DNA of 48,063 bases, from positions 1 to 48,063 of the forward strand of contig JAUXHN010000007.1 of assembly GCA_030621515.1 (NCBI GenBank). Direction: 5' to 3'. The translations under genes were made by a program, and so were the position numbers. Each line of letters begins with the position of its first letter. Position 1 is the stretch's first letter. This document shows, piece by piece, positions 17,088 through 25,402 of the stretch. Under the pieces are notes generated by a model. The model ran no database searches. It saw only the letters and a list, made by a program, of their open reading frames with translations, and was not told the origin of the DNA. Source of the DNA: Deltaproteobacteria bacterium. GTDB lineage: Bacteria > Myxococcota_A > Polyangia > JAAYKL01.

Positions 17088-17477
17088 ATGCAATGTGCCA
17101 GATGTAATGTTCATTTTACGCAAAGACAAGTGAACCGGGTCAGGTTGAACAGGGCGAAATTGAGGTCCAGCGCCAAATTACAATACCTGAAGCCGGCTTA
17201 CCCTGATCTGACCGTCGCTGATTCATGGTGCGACGCAAACGGCAACAGTGCTGATATCGCGCCCGGCTCTTTCATGCAAAACTACAAATCGGTTCTGTTC
17301 ATCTGCGCCGTCAGTGGGGCGTTCTGTGCAACCGCGCTCATCTACCTGAGTTACAGCGTCATGTACCTGGGAATTGTCGCCGTGCCATTTCTGGCACTTT
17401 TCACCGCAGGGCTTTTCCTCTCGATTGGTTTGCCTTTCAAATTGCGCAGGGAACATGCTGTAATCACACACGGATAA
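17088..17477 (+). CDS. Small membrane protein with N-terminal CxxC
   Basis: The protein has 129 residues. It starts MQCARCNVHFTQRQ, a possible half zinc knuckle, with a basic middle segment. Two hydrophobic helices follow at about residues 70-92 (SVLFICAVSGAFCATALIYL) and 95-118 (VMYLGIVAVPFLALFTAGLF), then a basic tail. A GGAGG site supports the ATG at 17088. No family is recognised. It could be an inner-membrane accessory protein. It is convergent with the anti-sigma gene, 22 bases away. Confidence 0.65.
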   Translation: MQCARCNVHFTQRQVNRVRLNRAKLRSSAKLQYLKPAYPDLTVADSWCDANGNSADIAPGSFMQNYKSVLFICAVSGAFCATALIYLSYSVMYLGIVAVPFLALFTAGLFLSIGLPFKLRREHAVITHG

Positions 17478-17499
17478 GCTACTGCGGCGAGAAAAGGTG

Positions 17500-17724
17500 T
17501 CATTTTTCTTTGAGGGTCTCGAGGACCGGATCCAGGTGTGGTGGAAACTCTTCGTCAACGGGCAGGCTGCTCAGGGATCTGGTCATCATCCCAATCTTCT
17601 CCACGTGGCGTTTGCAGTCCGGGCAAAACAACAGGTGCAACCTGAACTGAACCCTGGTCATGAAGCCCAGGGCGCCTTCCCCAAAATCGGTAACGAGCCT
17701 CGATATGTCCCTGCAGCTGATCAT
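17500..17724 (-). CDS. Mini zinc-binding anti-sigma factor
   Basis: The protein has 74 residues. The HLLFCPDC motif (His-x3-Cys-x2-Cys) with an upstream helix is the core of the zinc-binding anti-sigma (ZAS) domain. There is no transmembrane segment, so it is a cytoplasmic anti-sigma and not a membrane-anchored one. Its ATG overlaps the stop of the sigma gene by 4 bases, a classical sigma/anti-sigma pair. It should sequester the ECF sigma factor and release it on a redox, zinc or ligand signal. Confidence 0.85.
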   Translation of the reverse strand: MISCRDISRLVTDFGEGALGFMTRVQFRLHLLFCPDCKRHVEKIGMMTRSLSSLPVDEEFPPHLDPVLETLKEK

Positions 17725-18413
17725 GTTTCGATCTCACTCTCGACTTTCTCCATGGCCCTTCTCAGCGCGGTTCGCCCCCTGTGCAGGAGAACCCGCTGGT
17801 TCGCCTCCGAGATCTGCAATAGCTCGCAAGTCTCGCCGGTGTCCAGGCCCTCCACGTCACGCATTGTCACCACAACTCTCTGGGATTCGGGCAAATCCTC
17901 GAGGAACCCGGCCAGCAACTCCAACCCTTCCCGGTTCATCGTTTGCTCCTGGGGATCCGAGTGGACCCAGCCGTGCACCGGGGAACGCCAGCGCCCCGCC
18001 GATGTGAACTCGTCCACGGGATCCCGGTCGGAACTCCGCGCGTCGTCGGTAAGGAGTTGTGAAAAAGGAATGGATCGAGCCTCCTTCTTGCCCACGCGGC
18101 GTGCGCGGTTCACCAGAATCCGATAAATCCAGTTTCGAAGGGAGGATTCCCGTCGGAAGTTCTTGATCTCCTTGAATACGGAGATCCAGGCCTCCTGCAC
18201 CACCTCGGCGGCCACCGTGTCGCTGCGTACCAGACCGCATGCAACTCGCTGCATGCTTCGCCAGTGCTTGCGTACTAGCCAATCGAAGGCCCCCTGATCG
18301 CCGTCCACGAGGGCATCCAGCAGCTCCGATTCCGACCGCTGCGCCCAGTTCCGTACAGCGCGTTCGCCCGCCTCGGTGGCGGCCCTCAGCACCATGAACA
18401 GAAGATGGATCAA
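17721..18413 (-). CDS. ECF-type sigma factor
   Basis: The protein has about 230 residues. Sigma region 2 shows FDWLVRKHWRSMQRVACGLV, AAEVVQEAWISVFKEI and RNWIYRILVNRARR. Region 4 shows LPESQRVVVTMRDVEGLDTGETCELLQIS and NQRVLLHRGRTALRRAM. The linker between the regions is long and Ser/Asp-rich. The start is taken as TTG 18413, which has AGGAGG 6 bases upstream; the ATG at 18395 is an alternative without a good site. The open frame upstream is not coding. It directs RNA polymerase to stress or envelope genes. It is coupled to the anti-sigma gene and diverges from the kinase-WD40 gene. Confidence 0.92.
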   Translation of the reverse strand: MIHLLFMVLRAATEAGERAVRNWAQRSESELLDALVDGDQGAFDWLVRKHWRSMQRVACGLVRSDTVAAEVVQEAWISVFKEIKNFRRESSLRNWIYRILVNRARRVGKKEARSIPFSQLLTDDARSSDRDPVDEFTSAGRWRSPVHGWVHSDPQEQTMNREGLELLAGFLEDLPESQRVVVTMRDVEGLDTGETCELLQISEANQRVLLHRGRTALRRAMEKVESEIET

Positions 18414-18554
18414 GCGGAGCCTCCTCGGTTTCGCGAGTTCCCCATGGTAACAGAAGGATCCCGCTTCGGCACCGCACAATCTACCTCCCTGGTTGACATT
18501 ACCGGGGCCAACCAGTTGTTGGGAGTCGTCGTGCGGCGAATTCGTTACGGGGAA

Positions 18555-18585
18555 TTGACATCGACAAGGCAATAATTCGTATAGT
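18555..18585 (+). promoter_or_regulatory. Candidate promoter of the kinase-WD40 gene
   Basis: A perfect TTGACA (18555-18560) and TATAGT (18580-18585) are separated by 19 bases, longer than optimal. They precede the GTG start at 18610 in the 196-base divergent region shared with the sigma factor gene. Confidence 0.4.
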
Positions 18586-18609
18586 ATTCGAGGACTGAGG
18601 AACAGCGGC

Positions 18610-21600
18610 GTGGCAGACGATAACAATAAAACAGATAGAGGTGGCAAATCGTTCGTCACCGCACCGACCATCTCACAGCTGCCGGAGACCGTTGTAGCCC
18701 GGTCGGACATCTCCGAGGCGGCGACTGTCGCCGCGAGCACAGCCGTGGGTGCTCCGGGCAGCGCCGATGTTGAGGTCACTGCCGAGGCGGCCGGCCGCTA
18801 CCTGATCAAGGGCGAGCACGGCCGCGGCGGACAGGCCCGAGTACTGGTGGCGCACGACCGTCACACCGGACGCGACATCGCCTGGAAGGAGCTGTTGCCC
18901 GAGTGGTTGCCAGGCGATGGTGTCGGCTCCACCGAGGCAGAGGGGTTTGCCCGCCGATTCCTGCGCGAGGCGCGCATCACGGCTCAGCTCGAGCATCCCA
19001 ACATCGTACCGGTACACGAGATCGGTCGTCGCGCTGACGATCGGCTCTACTACACGATGAAGCTCGTGCGGGGTAAGACACTGGCCCAGAAGCTCGAAGA
19101 CTGTCGTTCCCTCACAGATCGGCAAAAGCTGCTCGGACAGTTCTGGGATGTGTGCAACGCCGTGGCGTACGCCCACGACCGCGGAGTGATCCACAGGGAT
19201 CTCAAGCCCGGCAATATCATGGTAGGCGAGTTCGGCGAGACCGTGGTCCTCGACTGGGGGCTGGCCAAGGTCAAGGGGGTCGACGACATCCGCCGGACCG
19301 AACTCGAGCGCCGGATGCCGCAGGCCGACGATCCCACAGAGCGCATGATCACCGGTTCGAGCGACGCCACCATCGACGGATCGGCCCTGGGCACGCCCTG
19401 GTACATGAGCCCGGAACAGGCGCTCGGTCACGTCGACGAAATGGACGAGCGCTCCGACGTCTGGGGTCTGGGCGCCGTGCTCTACGAGCTGTTGACCGGC
19501 CACCCGCCGTTCGAGGGCAGTAACGTTGCCTCGATAATAAGCAAGGTGATCGTCGACAAGGTGCGTCCGGTGAACGAGGTGTTGCCCGATGCGCCGCCGG
19601 AACTGGTCGGCATCGCTCACAAGTGCCTCGAGCGCAAAAAAGCCCGACGCTACAGATCGGCTCGCGAACTGGCCGACGACGTATCGGCCTTCATGACCGG
19701 CGGTCGTGTGCAGGCCTACACCTACAGCTCATGGGAGTTGCTCAAACGATTTGCGGCTCGCAACAAGGCCGCCCTGGTTGCCGTAGCTGCGATCCTGACC
19801 GTGATCATCGCCGCGCTCGTCGTGGTCTCGTTGGCCTGGCGCGAGGAGGCCGACTCCCGTGTGCGCGAGCGTAACGCTCACCTGAATTCGGAGTTCAACC
19901 TGGCCCAGGCGCATGTGCAGCAGGCCGAGCGTCTTCTCGGCGACCAACAGTTCCTCGCAGCCCGGGTTCACGCCCTGGCATCGCTGCTACACAACCCCAC
20001 TCACGCCGGTAGCCTTGACCCCGACCCGACGTTCACGACGGATGAACAGGATCGGGATCGCCCGGGGATGGAGGCGCTGTCGGTGATTTACCGCACGGCC
20101 TATCGGCACGTCGGAGAGCTTGAGAGTACGCTGCGGACCCCGGACGCCGTACTGGACGCCAGGTTCTCTCCGGACGGCCGTCGCATCGCCGCCTGCGACT
20201 CCTCGGGCTGGCTCCTGGTCTGGAACGTCGCCGACGGAAGCGAGGTGTACCGGGAAAGGTCGCTCACGGACCGCAGCACTACCGTGGTTTTTTCCCCGGA
20301 TGGCACAACAATCGCGGTGGCCGGTAACGACAACGAGATCCACGTCCACGCAGCCGACACGGGACGCCCGCTGCGAACGATCCCCTGCGGCGAGAAAATC
20401 CAGCTCTTGGCATTCTCACCCGACGGTCGCCGGATCGCCGCAGGGTACCTGTCGGGCCGGATCACTTTATTCGACCTGGCGACCGGTGAAGCGGGCCTGA
20501 GCGTACTCGCGCACACCGACAAGATTCGCGGTCTCGAGTTTTCCCATGACGGTAAGCTGCTAGCCAGTGGCAGCTGGGACAAGACCGCGCGGATCATCGA
20601 CGCGGCCACCGGAGAGATCCGTTTCACTCTGGAGGATCCGGCCGACGGTGTCTACGGAGTTACGTTCTCGCCGGACGACAAGCGACTGGCGATCGCCTCC
20701 TTCGACGGGGCCGTGCGTCTGTGGAACGTGGCGACCGGCGAGCTGGTGGCGGCGATGGAGGAAGGGCGAGACGGATTGATCACGCTTGCGTATTCCCCGG
20801 ACGGCAAACTGCTGCTCAGCGGCGGGATGGATCGCACTCTTCGGTTGTGGGACGTCGACAGCGGCACGCTGCTGCTCTCGATCGAGGGCCATCGCGATGC
20901 GATCCTGGCCGTGGGGTTCGCCGCCGACGGACGCCACATCGTTTCGGCTTCCCAGGACGGGACCGTTCGGCTGTGGAGCGTGCGGCCGACGGATGGTCTC
21001 GTACGGCTGGACCACCCGAATGGAGTCTACTCGGCGGCCTGGTCGCCCGACGGGCGATTGATCGCCACGGGCGGTTGGGACAAGACTGCTCGCATCTGGG
21101 GCGCCGCTTCCGGCGAGCTGCGACACGTCCTCGCCGGACACCTCGATGGTGTCACCGGGAGCGCGTTCTCACCGGACAGCAAGCTGCTGGCAACTGGCAG
21201 CCACGACAGCATTGTTCGGTTGTGGGACGCGCGGTCCGGCGCAGCGCTGCACGTCCTCGAGGGCCATACGGCGCCGGTGATAGAGGTCTCCTTTTCGCCT
21301 GATGGTAAGACACTCGCCAGCTCCTCCCAAGATCGTCAACCCCGCCTGTGGGATGTCAAAAGCGGCAAGCTGATTGCTCAGCTGCCGGATCATGGAGGTT
21401 TCTCGTACGGCCTTGAGTACTCACCCGACGGCAAGTGGCTGGTAACCTCGAGCTTTGACCGTAAACTACGCGTTTTCGACAGCGCGTCACACCAGCTGAC
21501 GCAAACACTCGAAGGGCACGATGACTGGGCCTCGGACGTGGCATTTTCCGCCAACGGGCGTTACATGTTGAGCACGAGCAAGGACCGGACGTGTATCATC

Positions 21601-21957
21601 TGGGAGGTCGGCACCTGGAAGCAATTGCAGCGACTCGAGGGCCACAAGCAGTGGGTCAACCGCGGCGAGTTCACCCCGGGAGGCGAGATGGTCGTGTCCG
21701 GTGGGGACGACGGGATCACCTTTGTCTGGGACGTGGAAACCGGGAAGACGTTGCTCAAGATCGTGACCAGTCACGCTGTGCAAGACCTGGCAGTGTCCCC
21801 GAACGGCAAGGCGGTCGTGCTGGGATATCCAGGCTCCGCCACGGTCTTTCCGCTGACCCTGCCATCCATCGAGGGCACAGTCAGTGACCTGCTCCACGAG
21901 GCTGAGGTCGCTGCCGGTGGGAAGCTCGAAGGCTTCGTGCTGGTCGTGTCCGACTAG
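18610..21957 (+). CDS. Ser/Thr protein kinase with extracytoplasmic WD40 double propeller
   Basis: The protein has 1115 residues. The PknB-type kinase domain spans about residues 64-365. It has a Gly-rich loop near 69-75, Lys93 in AWKE, the HRDLKPGN loop (195-202), a DWG motif (215-217) in place of DFG, and GTPWYMSPEQ. One transmembrane helix lies at about 388-409. A charged coiled region follows, then 14 WD40 repeats (about 510-1095), enough for two seven-bladed propellers. The kinase would be cytoplasmic and the propellers periplasmic, making a receptor-like sensor. DWG kinases with WD40 tails are known from myxobacteria and planctomycetes. The start is GTG with GAGGA about 8 bases upstream. 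Substrates may include the neighbouring sigma/anti-sigma pair, which is inference. Confidence 0.95.
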   Translation: MADDNNKTDRGGKSFVTAPTISQLPETVVARSDISEAATVAASTAVGAPGSADVEVTAEAAGRYLIKGEHGRGGQARVLVAHDRHTGRDIAWKELLPEWLPGDGVGSTEAEGFARRFLREARITAQLEHPNIVPVHEIGRRADDRLYYTMKLVRGKTLAQKLEDCRSLTDRQKLLGQFWDVCNAVAYAHDRGVIHRDLKPGNIMVGEFGETVVLDWGLAKVKGVDDIRRTELERRMPQADDPTERMITGSSDATIDGSALGTPWYMSPEQALGHVDEMDERSDVWGLGAVLYELLTGHPPFEGSNVASIISKVIVDKVRPVNEVLPDAPPELVGIAHKCLERKKARRYRSARELADDVSAFMTGGRVQAYTYSSWELLKRFAARNKAALVAVAAILTVIIAALVVVSLAWREEADSRVRERNAHLNSEFNLAQAHVQQAERLLGDQQFLAARVHALASLLHNPTHAGSLDPDPTFTTDEQDRDRPGMEALSVIYRTAYRHVGELESTLRTPDAVLDARFSPDGRRIAACDSSGWLLVWNVADGSEVYRERSLTDRSTTVVFSPDGTTIAVAGNDNEIHVHAADTGRPLRTIPCGEKIQLLAFSPDGRRIAAGYLSGRITLFDLATGEAGLSVLAHTDKIRGLEFSHDGKLLASGSWDKTARIIDAATGEIRFTLEDPADGVYGVTFSPDDKRLAIASFDGAVRLWNVATGELVAAMEEGRDGLITLAYSPDGKLLLSGGMDRTLRLWDVDSGTLLLSIEGHRDAILAVGFAADGRHIVSASQDGTVRLWSVRPTDGLVRLDHPNGVYSAAWSPDGRLIATGGWDKTARIWGAASGELRHVLAGHLDGVTGSAFSPDSKLLATGSHDSIVRLWDARSGAALHVLEGHTAPVIEVSFSPDGKTLASSSQDRQPRLWDVKSGKLIAQLPDHGGFSYGLEYSPDGKWLVTSSFDRKLRVFDSASHQLTQTLEGHDDWASDVAFSANGRYMLSTSKDRTCIIWEVGTWKQLQRLEGHKQWVNRGEFTPGGEMVVSGGDDGITFVWDVETGKTLLKIVTSHAVQDLAVSPNGKAVVLGYPGSATVFPLTLPSIEGTVSDLLHEAEVAAGGKLEGFVLVVSD

Positions 21958-22021
21958 GGGGACTCGTAGGTCGAAGAGTCGCCCGGGTCGACGAAACTGG
22001 CAGTAGACTGTTAAGCGATCT

Positions 22022-23245
22022 CTACTTTGCTCCCCGCATGGCCCAGATTCGCACGGTGCGATCTCCCGATACAGTCACCATTCTGGTGCCGTTTGCCCAG
22101 AACGCGATGCCGTAAACGTTGGCTGTGCCCTGGTGCTTGAGAAGTTTGAGGCGCTTGAGCGGTTTGCCTTCCAGACGAGGCTCGATGACCTGCACCTGGC
22201 CGTCGTAGGAGGTGGTCACAATCGCGCCGCCGTCCGGGTGGAAACGCACGGTGTCCAGGTTGTTGTTGTACTTTGTGAATTCGGCGCACCGGCCCGGATC
22301 CTCCATGTCCAGCAACATCAGCCGGTTGCCTCCCACCGCCAGCATGTCACCCCTCGAAGAGATATCCACGGAGTTGCTGTACGCGGGTGCGGGCACTGTC
22401 CAGATGGGACGGGGCTTGACCCCTTGCGCCAGATCGTACAACCGGATGTCGTCGGAGGGGTAGAACGTGGCCGCCAGGAGGCGATTTTCGCAGGCCAGAT
22501 CCCAGCCGTCCATGCGATTATCGAAGGAGTACGTCCTGGACAGGGTCAGCGATTCGGGGCCGGCGACCTCGTAGAAGACAAGCTGTGAGGTCTGGGCCGG
22601 GATGCGGGGCAGGTTGGCCATCAGAATGGAGCGATCGTCGGACCAGCGCAGCTCCCAGCACGGGGTCCGGCTGAGTTGCCGTACCATCTCACCGGTCCGG
22701 GCGTCGTAGAGGGCGATGCCGTCCTCGTTGCCGAAAATGAAGCGGGACTCGCTCCCCGGCCCACGCCAGAACATGGCCTGTCCGCGATCGAAGGTACCGG
22801 CGGGATACATGGGATAGTTGCCCAGCAGTCGCCGGGATTCGAGGTCGTAAATCCGGACCGAACCCTCATTGTTGCTCATCACCAGGAGCAGCGTTTCGTC
22901 GGGGGAGACGTCCACTGTGTCAAGGTGGCTTTGCCCCACACGGATCCTGGCCAGCTTGCGCCACTTCTTGTGCCGGGCCGATGGGGGAGGCATCTCGTCA
23001 TCCACTCGACACTCGATCGGAAAGATCGCCGGCTCCACAGGCGCGGATGGCTCCCCTGTTTCGGGCTCCGCCGCTTCGAACTCCGGTCTTTCCAGATCCG
23101 GGGGCAGTGACTCGGGCTCGGGGGCTGCGATCCGCGCGACCGGCGGGCACTCCATCTGCTGCGGGCACTGACAGGGCGGGCATGAAGGCGGCGTCCCGTG
23201 ACATCCCAACAAGACCAGAGCGATCCCCATTTGCAAAAGTTTCAT
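22022..23245 (-). CDS. WD40-like beta-propeller lipoprotein
   Basis: The protein has 407 residues. The lipoprotein signal MKLLQMGIALVLLGC places the lipid anchor at Cys15. A Cys- and Pro-rich segment (CPPCQCPQQMECPP) and a Glu/Pro linker run to about residue 85. A WD40/YVTN-like propeller follows, with repeats such as LDTVDVSPDETLLLVMSNNEGSVRIYDLES and VYGIAFWANGTRMVTVSGDRTVRIWAM. The ATG at 23245 has GAGGA 6 bases upstream and gives the signal peptide. It is convergent with the kinase-WD40 gene, 64 bases from its stop. It is an envelope scaffold; a link to the kinase is suggested only by domain type and position. Confidence 0.88.
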   Translation of the reverse strand: MKLLQMGIALVLLGCHGTPPSCPPCQCPQQMECPPVARIAAPEPESLPPDLERPEFEAAEPETGEPSAPVEPAIFPIECRVDDEMPPPSARHKKWRKLARIRVGQSHLDTVDVSPDETLLLVMSNNEGSVRIYDLESRRLLGNYPMYPAGTFDRGQAMFWRGPGSESRFIFGNEDGIALYDARTGEMVRQLSRTPCWELRWSDDRSILMANLPRIPAQTSQLVFYEVAGPESLTLSRTYSFDNRMDGWDLACENRLLAATFYPSDDIRLYDLAQGVKPRPIWTVPAPAYSNSVDISSRGDMLAVGGNRLMLLDMEDPGRCAEFTKYNNNLDTVRFHPDGGAIVTTSYDGQVQVIEPRLEGKPLKRLKLLKHQGTANVYGIAFWANGTRMVTVSGDRTVRIWAMRGAK

Positions 23246-23297
23246 CTGTTTCCTCTGAAGTACGCCGCGTTGCACGTGGCGCTCAAATAGTCGTTTC

Positions 23298-23576
23298 TCA
23301 ATCCCCGAACTTGTAGTGCTTTCGAACCGCCTTGCGAACCTCCCAGGTACACGACATGCCCTTTGGGAACGTCACCAGGTCGCCGGCGCCGACCTCCACC
23401 GGCTCGCCACCGTCCGGTGTGACGACCACGTCCCCCTCTAGGAAGTAGCAGATCTCCTGGGTGTCGTAGGTCCAGGGAAACTCCGATTTCTCCTTGGTCC
23501 AGATCGGCCAACTCTTGACCCCCTGCGAGTCGAGCCGTTCGTCGTTCGGTTTGCGTTCCACCTTTATGTCGCTCAT
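23298..23576 (-). CDS. Small cupin protein
   Basis: The protein has 92 residues. It is a single cupin barrel of the DUF861/Cupin_3 (EutQ-like) type, with CYFLEGDVVVTPDGGEPVEVGAGDLVTFPKG. The metal-binding pattern is weak: there is a Glu in motif 1 but few His, so it may bind a small ligand without metal. A strong AAGGAG site precedes the ATG. It lies upstream of the propeller lipoprotein on the same strand, 52 bases away, and may be cotranscribed. Specific substrate is not predictable. Confidence 0.87.
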   Translation of the reverse strand: MSDIKVERKPNDERLDSQGVKSWPIWTKEKSEFPWTYDTQEICYFLEGDVVVTPDGGEPVEVGAGDLVTFPKGMSCTWEVRKAVRKHYKFGD

Positions 23577-23595
23577 TGTTTCTCCTTGGGCATAG

Positions 23596-23601
23596 TATAA
23601 T
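23596..23601 (+). promoter_or_regulatory. Candidate -10 box for the EEP lipoprotein gene
   Basis: A perfect TATAAT lies 31 bases upstream of the ATG at 23633 in the divergent gap. No good -35 is present at normal spacing, so an activator may be required. Confidence 0.4.
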
Positions 23602-23632
23602 AGGGTAGTATTAAATCACGAGGATGGTTTCG

Positions 23633-24781
23633 ATGAAATATTCAATTCTTCTCTGGTGCGTTCTTTCCTTCGCGTGCGCATGTTGGAGTACCGCATGCGA
23701 TGGGGAAGGAGGGAACGGAGGGTCGGCCTCCGACACGGACGCCGACGCCGACTCTGACACCGACGCCGACTCTGATTCTGACTCTGATTCCGACTCTGAT
23801 TCCGACTCTGACACCGACTCGGATTCCGATTCTGATTCCGACTCTGATTCCGACGCCGGACCTGATCCATTCTTCACCGTGGTCACGTTCAACACCGGCA
23901 CGACCGATAACATCGGCCACTTGACGGACGGCGACGACTACGGCCTGGAGCAGGTGGACATCTCGGACCAGCACTATGGCAACGGACTGGCCTGGATGAA
24001 CGCAATAAATCATGTGACAACCTGGTTCGCCGCCCTCCAACCGGATGTGGTGGTGTTCCAGGAGATCTTCTACTCCGGCGACTGTCCGGGCATCCCGTCT
24101 TCTGCCTACCCCGGCTTCGTCTGCGAAACCTGGTCCCCGGGAGATCCCACCGTGGCCCAGGTATTGCTCGGCAGCGGTTACCAGGTGGCCTGTCATCCCG
24201 GAAAGAGCGACAAGTGCCTGGGAGTAAAGAAGTCCTTTGGCTCCATCCGCCAGTGCAGCGACCCCGACTTCTGCCTCGAAGGTCTGGACGGGGAGTCCGT
24301 TCCCGACTGCGGCGGGGGCGCCCGGATCGCACGCGCTACCATCGATCTCGTCAGCGGCGGCGAGATCACCGTGGTGAACGTCCACGGCACGTCCGGTATC
24401 TCCGGCGACGACAAGGACTGCCGCGTCGAACAGGTCGAGCAGATATTCGTGGACATGGACGGCGAGCCGGGCGCAAACGGTGTCCGCAACGTAGTATTGG
24501 GAGATCTCAATATTGATCCGGGGCGCGTCCCCGCGTTGCTCGATCAGAGCGTCGCTGCGTGGAATCTGTACGTGGGCGGCAGCCAGCCCTTCCAGTGGAT
24601 CTCCCCGATCGGCCCCTCGGCGCCCCCCACCTATACCGGCGGATTGAACATCGACCACGTGGTCAGCGACGAGTTCACCGGCGCATGCTACGCCCCGGGG
24701 GTTACCCTCGGGTACCCGGCCGTCTACCCCAACGTCTATTTCGACCACAAGCCACTTGTCTGCGAGATCGGGAACCTGTGA
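23633..24781 (+). CDS. Stalked lipoprotein with EEP (exo/endonuclease/phosphatase) domain
   Basis: The protein has 382 residues. The lipoprotein signal ends near STAC (Cys22), and the Asp-Ser/Thr/Ala stalk covers residues 33-74. An endonuclease/exonuclease/phosphatase fold follows, with the ordered motifs VTFNTG, DVVVFQE, VVNVHGTSG, LGDLNIDP, NIDHVVS and FDHKP. These supply the metal Glu, the Asp/Asn pair and the catalytic His residues. Such enzymes cleave phosphodiesters in DNA, RNA, sphingomyelin or phosphoinositides, so this is probably a surface nuclease or phospholipase. The ATG at 23633 is preferred over 23624 because GAGG directly abuts the latter. It is the first of four consecutive stalked lipoprotein genes. 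Confidence 0.9.
   Translation: MKYSILLWCVLSFACACWSTACDGEGGNGGSASDTDADADSDTDADSDSDSDSDSDSDSDTDSDSDSDSDSDSDAGPDPFFTVVTFNTGTTDNIGHLTDGDDYGLEQVDISDQHYGNGLAWMNAINHVTTWFAALQPDVVVFQEIFYSGDCPGIPSSAYPGFVCETWSPGDPTVAQVLLGSGYQVACHPGKSDKCLGVKKSFGSIRQCSDPDFCLEGLDGESVPDCGGGARIARATIDLVSGGEITVVNVHGTSGISGDDKDCRVEQVEQIFVDMDGEPGANGVRNVVLGDLNIDPGRVPALLDQSVAAWNLYVGGSQPFQWISPIGPSAPPTYTGGLNIDHVVSDEFTGACYAPGVTLGYPAVYPNVYFDHKPLVCEIGNL
23729..23854 (+). repeat. Degenerate 6-base repeat encoding an Asp-Ser stalk
   Basis: About 21 imperfect copies of GAYTCN/GACACN encode residues 33-74 of the EEP lipoprotein. Similar tracts occur in the next three genes (about 24931-25045, 25527-25660 and 26326-26463). Confidence 0.9.
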
Positions 24782-24843
24782 TGATAGGATCAAACACTAT
24801 CGGGAGGTCGCTACCGGCACCCGAATCCAAAGGATGAAGAACG

Positions 24844-25338
24844 ATGAAATACATTTCTACCTTTTTCATGATGTTCCTGATGTGCGCCCTGATGGGAGGA
24901 TGCCACAAATCGCAGGCACTCCCCGACGGCGGCTCTGACGGCGACTCGGATAGCGACTCGGACAGCGACGCTGATACCGATGCCGATTCCGACAGTGACA
25001 GTGACAGTGACACTGACACTGACTCGGATACGGATACGGAAAGCGGGCTGGGAGACCCTGCGTGCATGGTAGAGCATATGGGAGAGTGCACGGGCCTCGT
25101 GGCGGGCTGCGCGACTTGCGGCACGGGTAGCGTTCCGTTTGAGGATCTGGCCGACTGTGAGGCAGATGAATGGTGTTGTGTCTCCGAGCAGGCTCCAACC
25201 AACGATTGCGAAACCGGCGGGGGGGTGTGCGTTCCCTCTTCGGGTGATTCCGAAGGTTGCCCGACGGGGTGGGGACTTGTCTATACCTCCTGCGGCGGCG
25301 AAGGAGCCTGCTGCATGCCGGGCAATTTCTGCGTCTGA
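24844..25338 (+). CDS. Stalked Cys-rich lipoprotein
   Basis: The protein has 164 residues. The lipoprotein signal MKYISTFFMMFLMCALMGGC places the anchor at Cys20. An Asp-Ser/Asp-Thr stalk of about 38 residues follows. The C-terminal 95 residues hold about 14 cysteines (CTGLVAGCATCG, CEADEWCCV, CGGEGACCMPGNFCV), suggesting a small disulfide-knotted domain. No family is recognised; the spacing resembles secreted knottin-like modules. It follows the EEP lipoprotein on the same strand by 62 bases and is probably in the same cluster. Confidence 0.8.
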   Translation: MKYISTFFMMFLMCALMGGCHKSQALPDGGSDGDSDSDSDSDADTDADSDSDSDSDTDTDSDTDTESGLGDPACMVEHMGECTGLVAGCATCGTGSVPFEDLADCEADEWCCVSEQAPTNDCETGGGVCVPSSGDSEGCPTGWGLVYTSCGGEGACCMPGNFCV

Positions 25339-25402
25339 GCAAGGATGTCTGGTCGCCGAGGTGAGCCGATCCGCCATGACGCGGCCTCAATAGTAACGAA
25401 AG

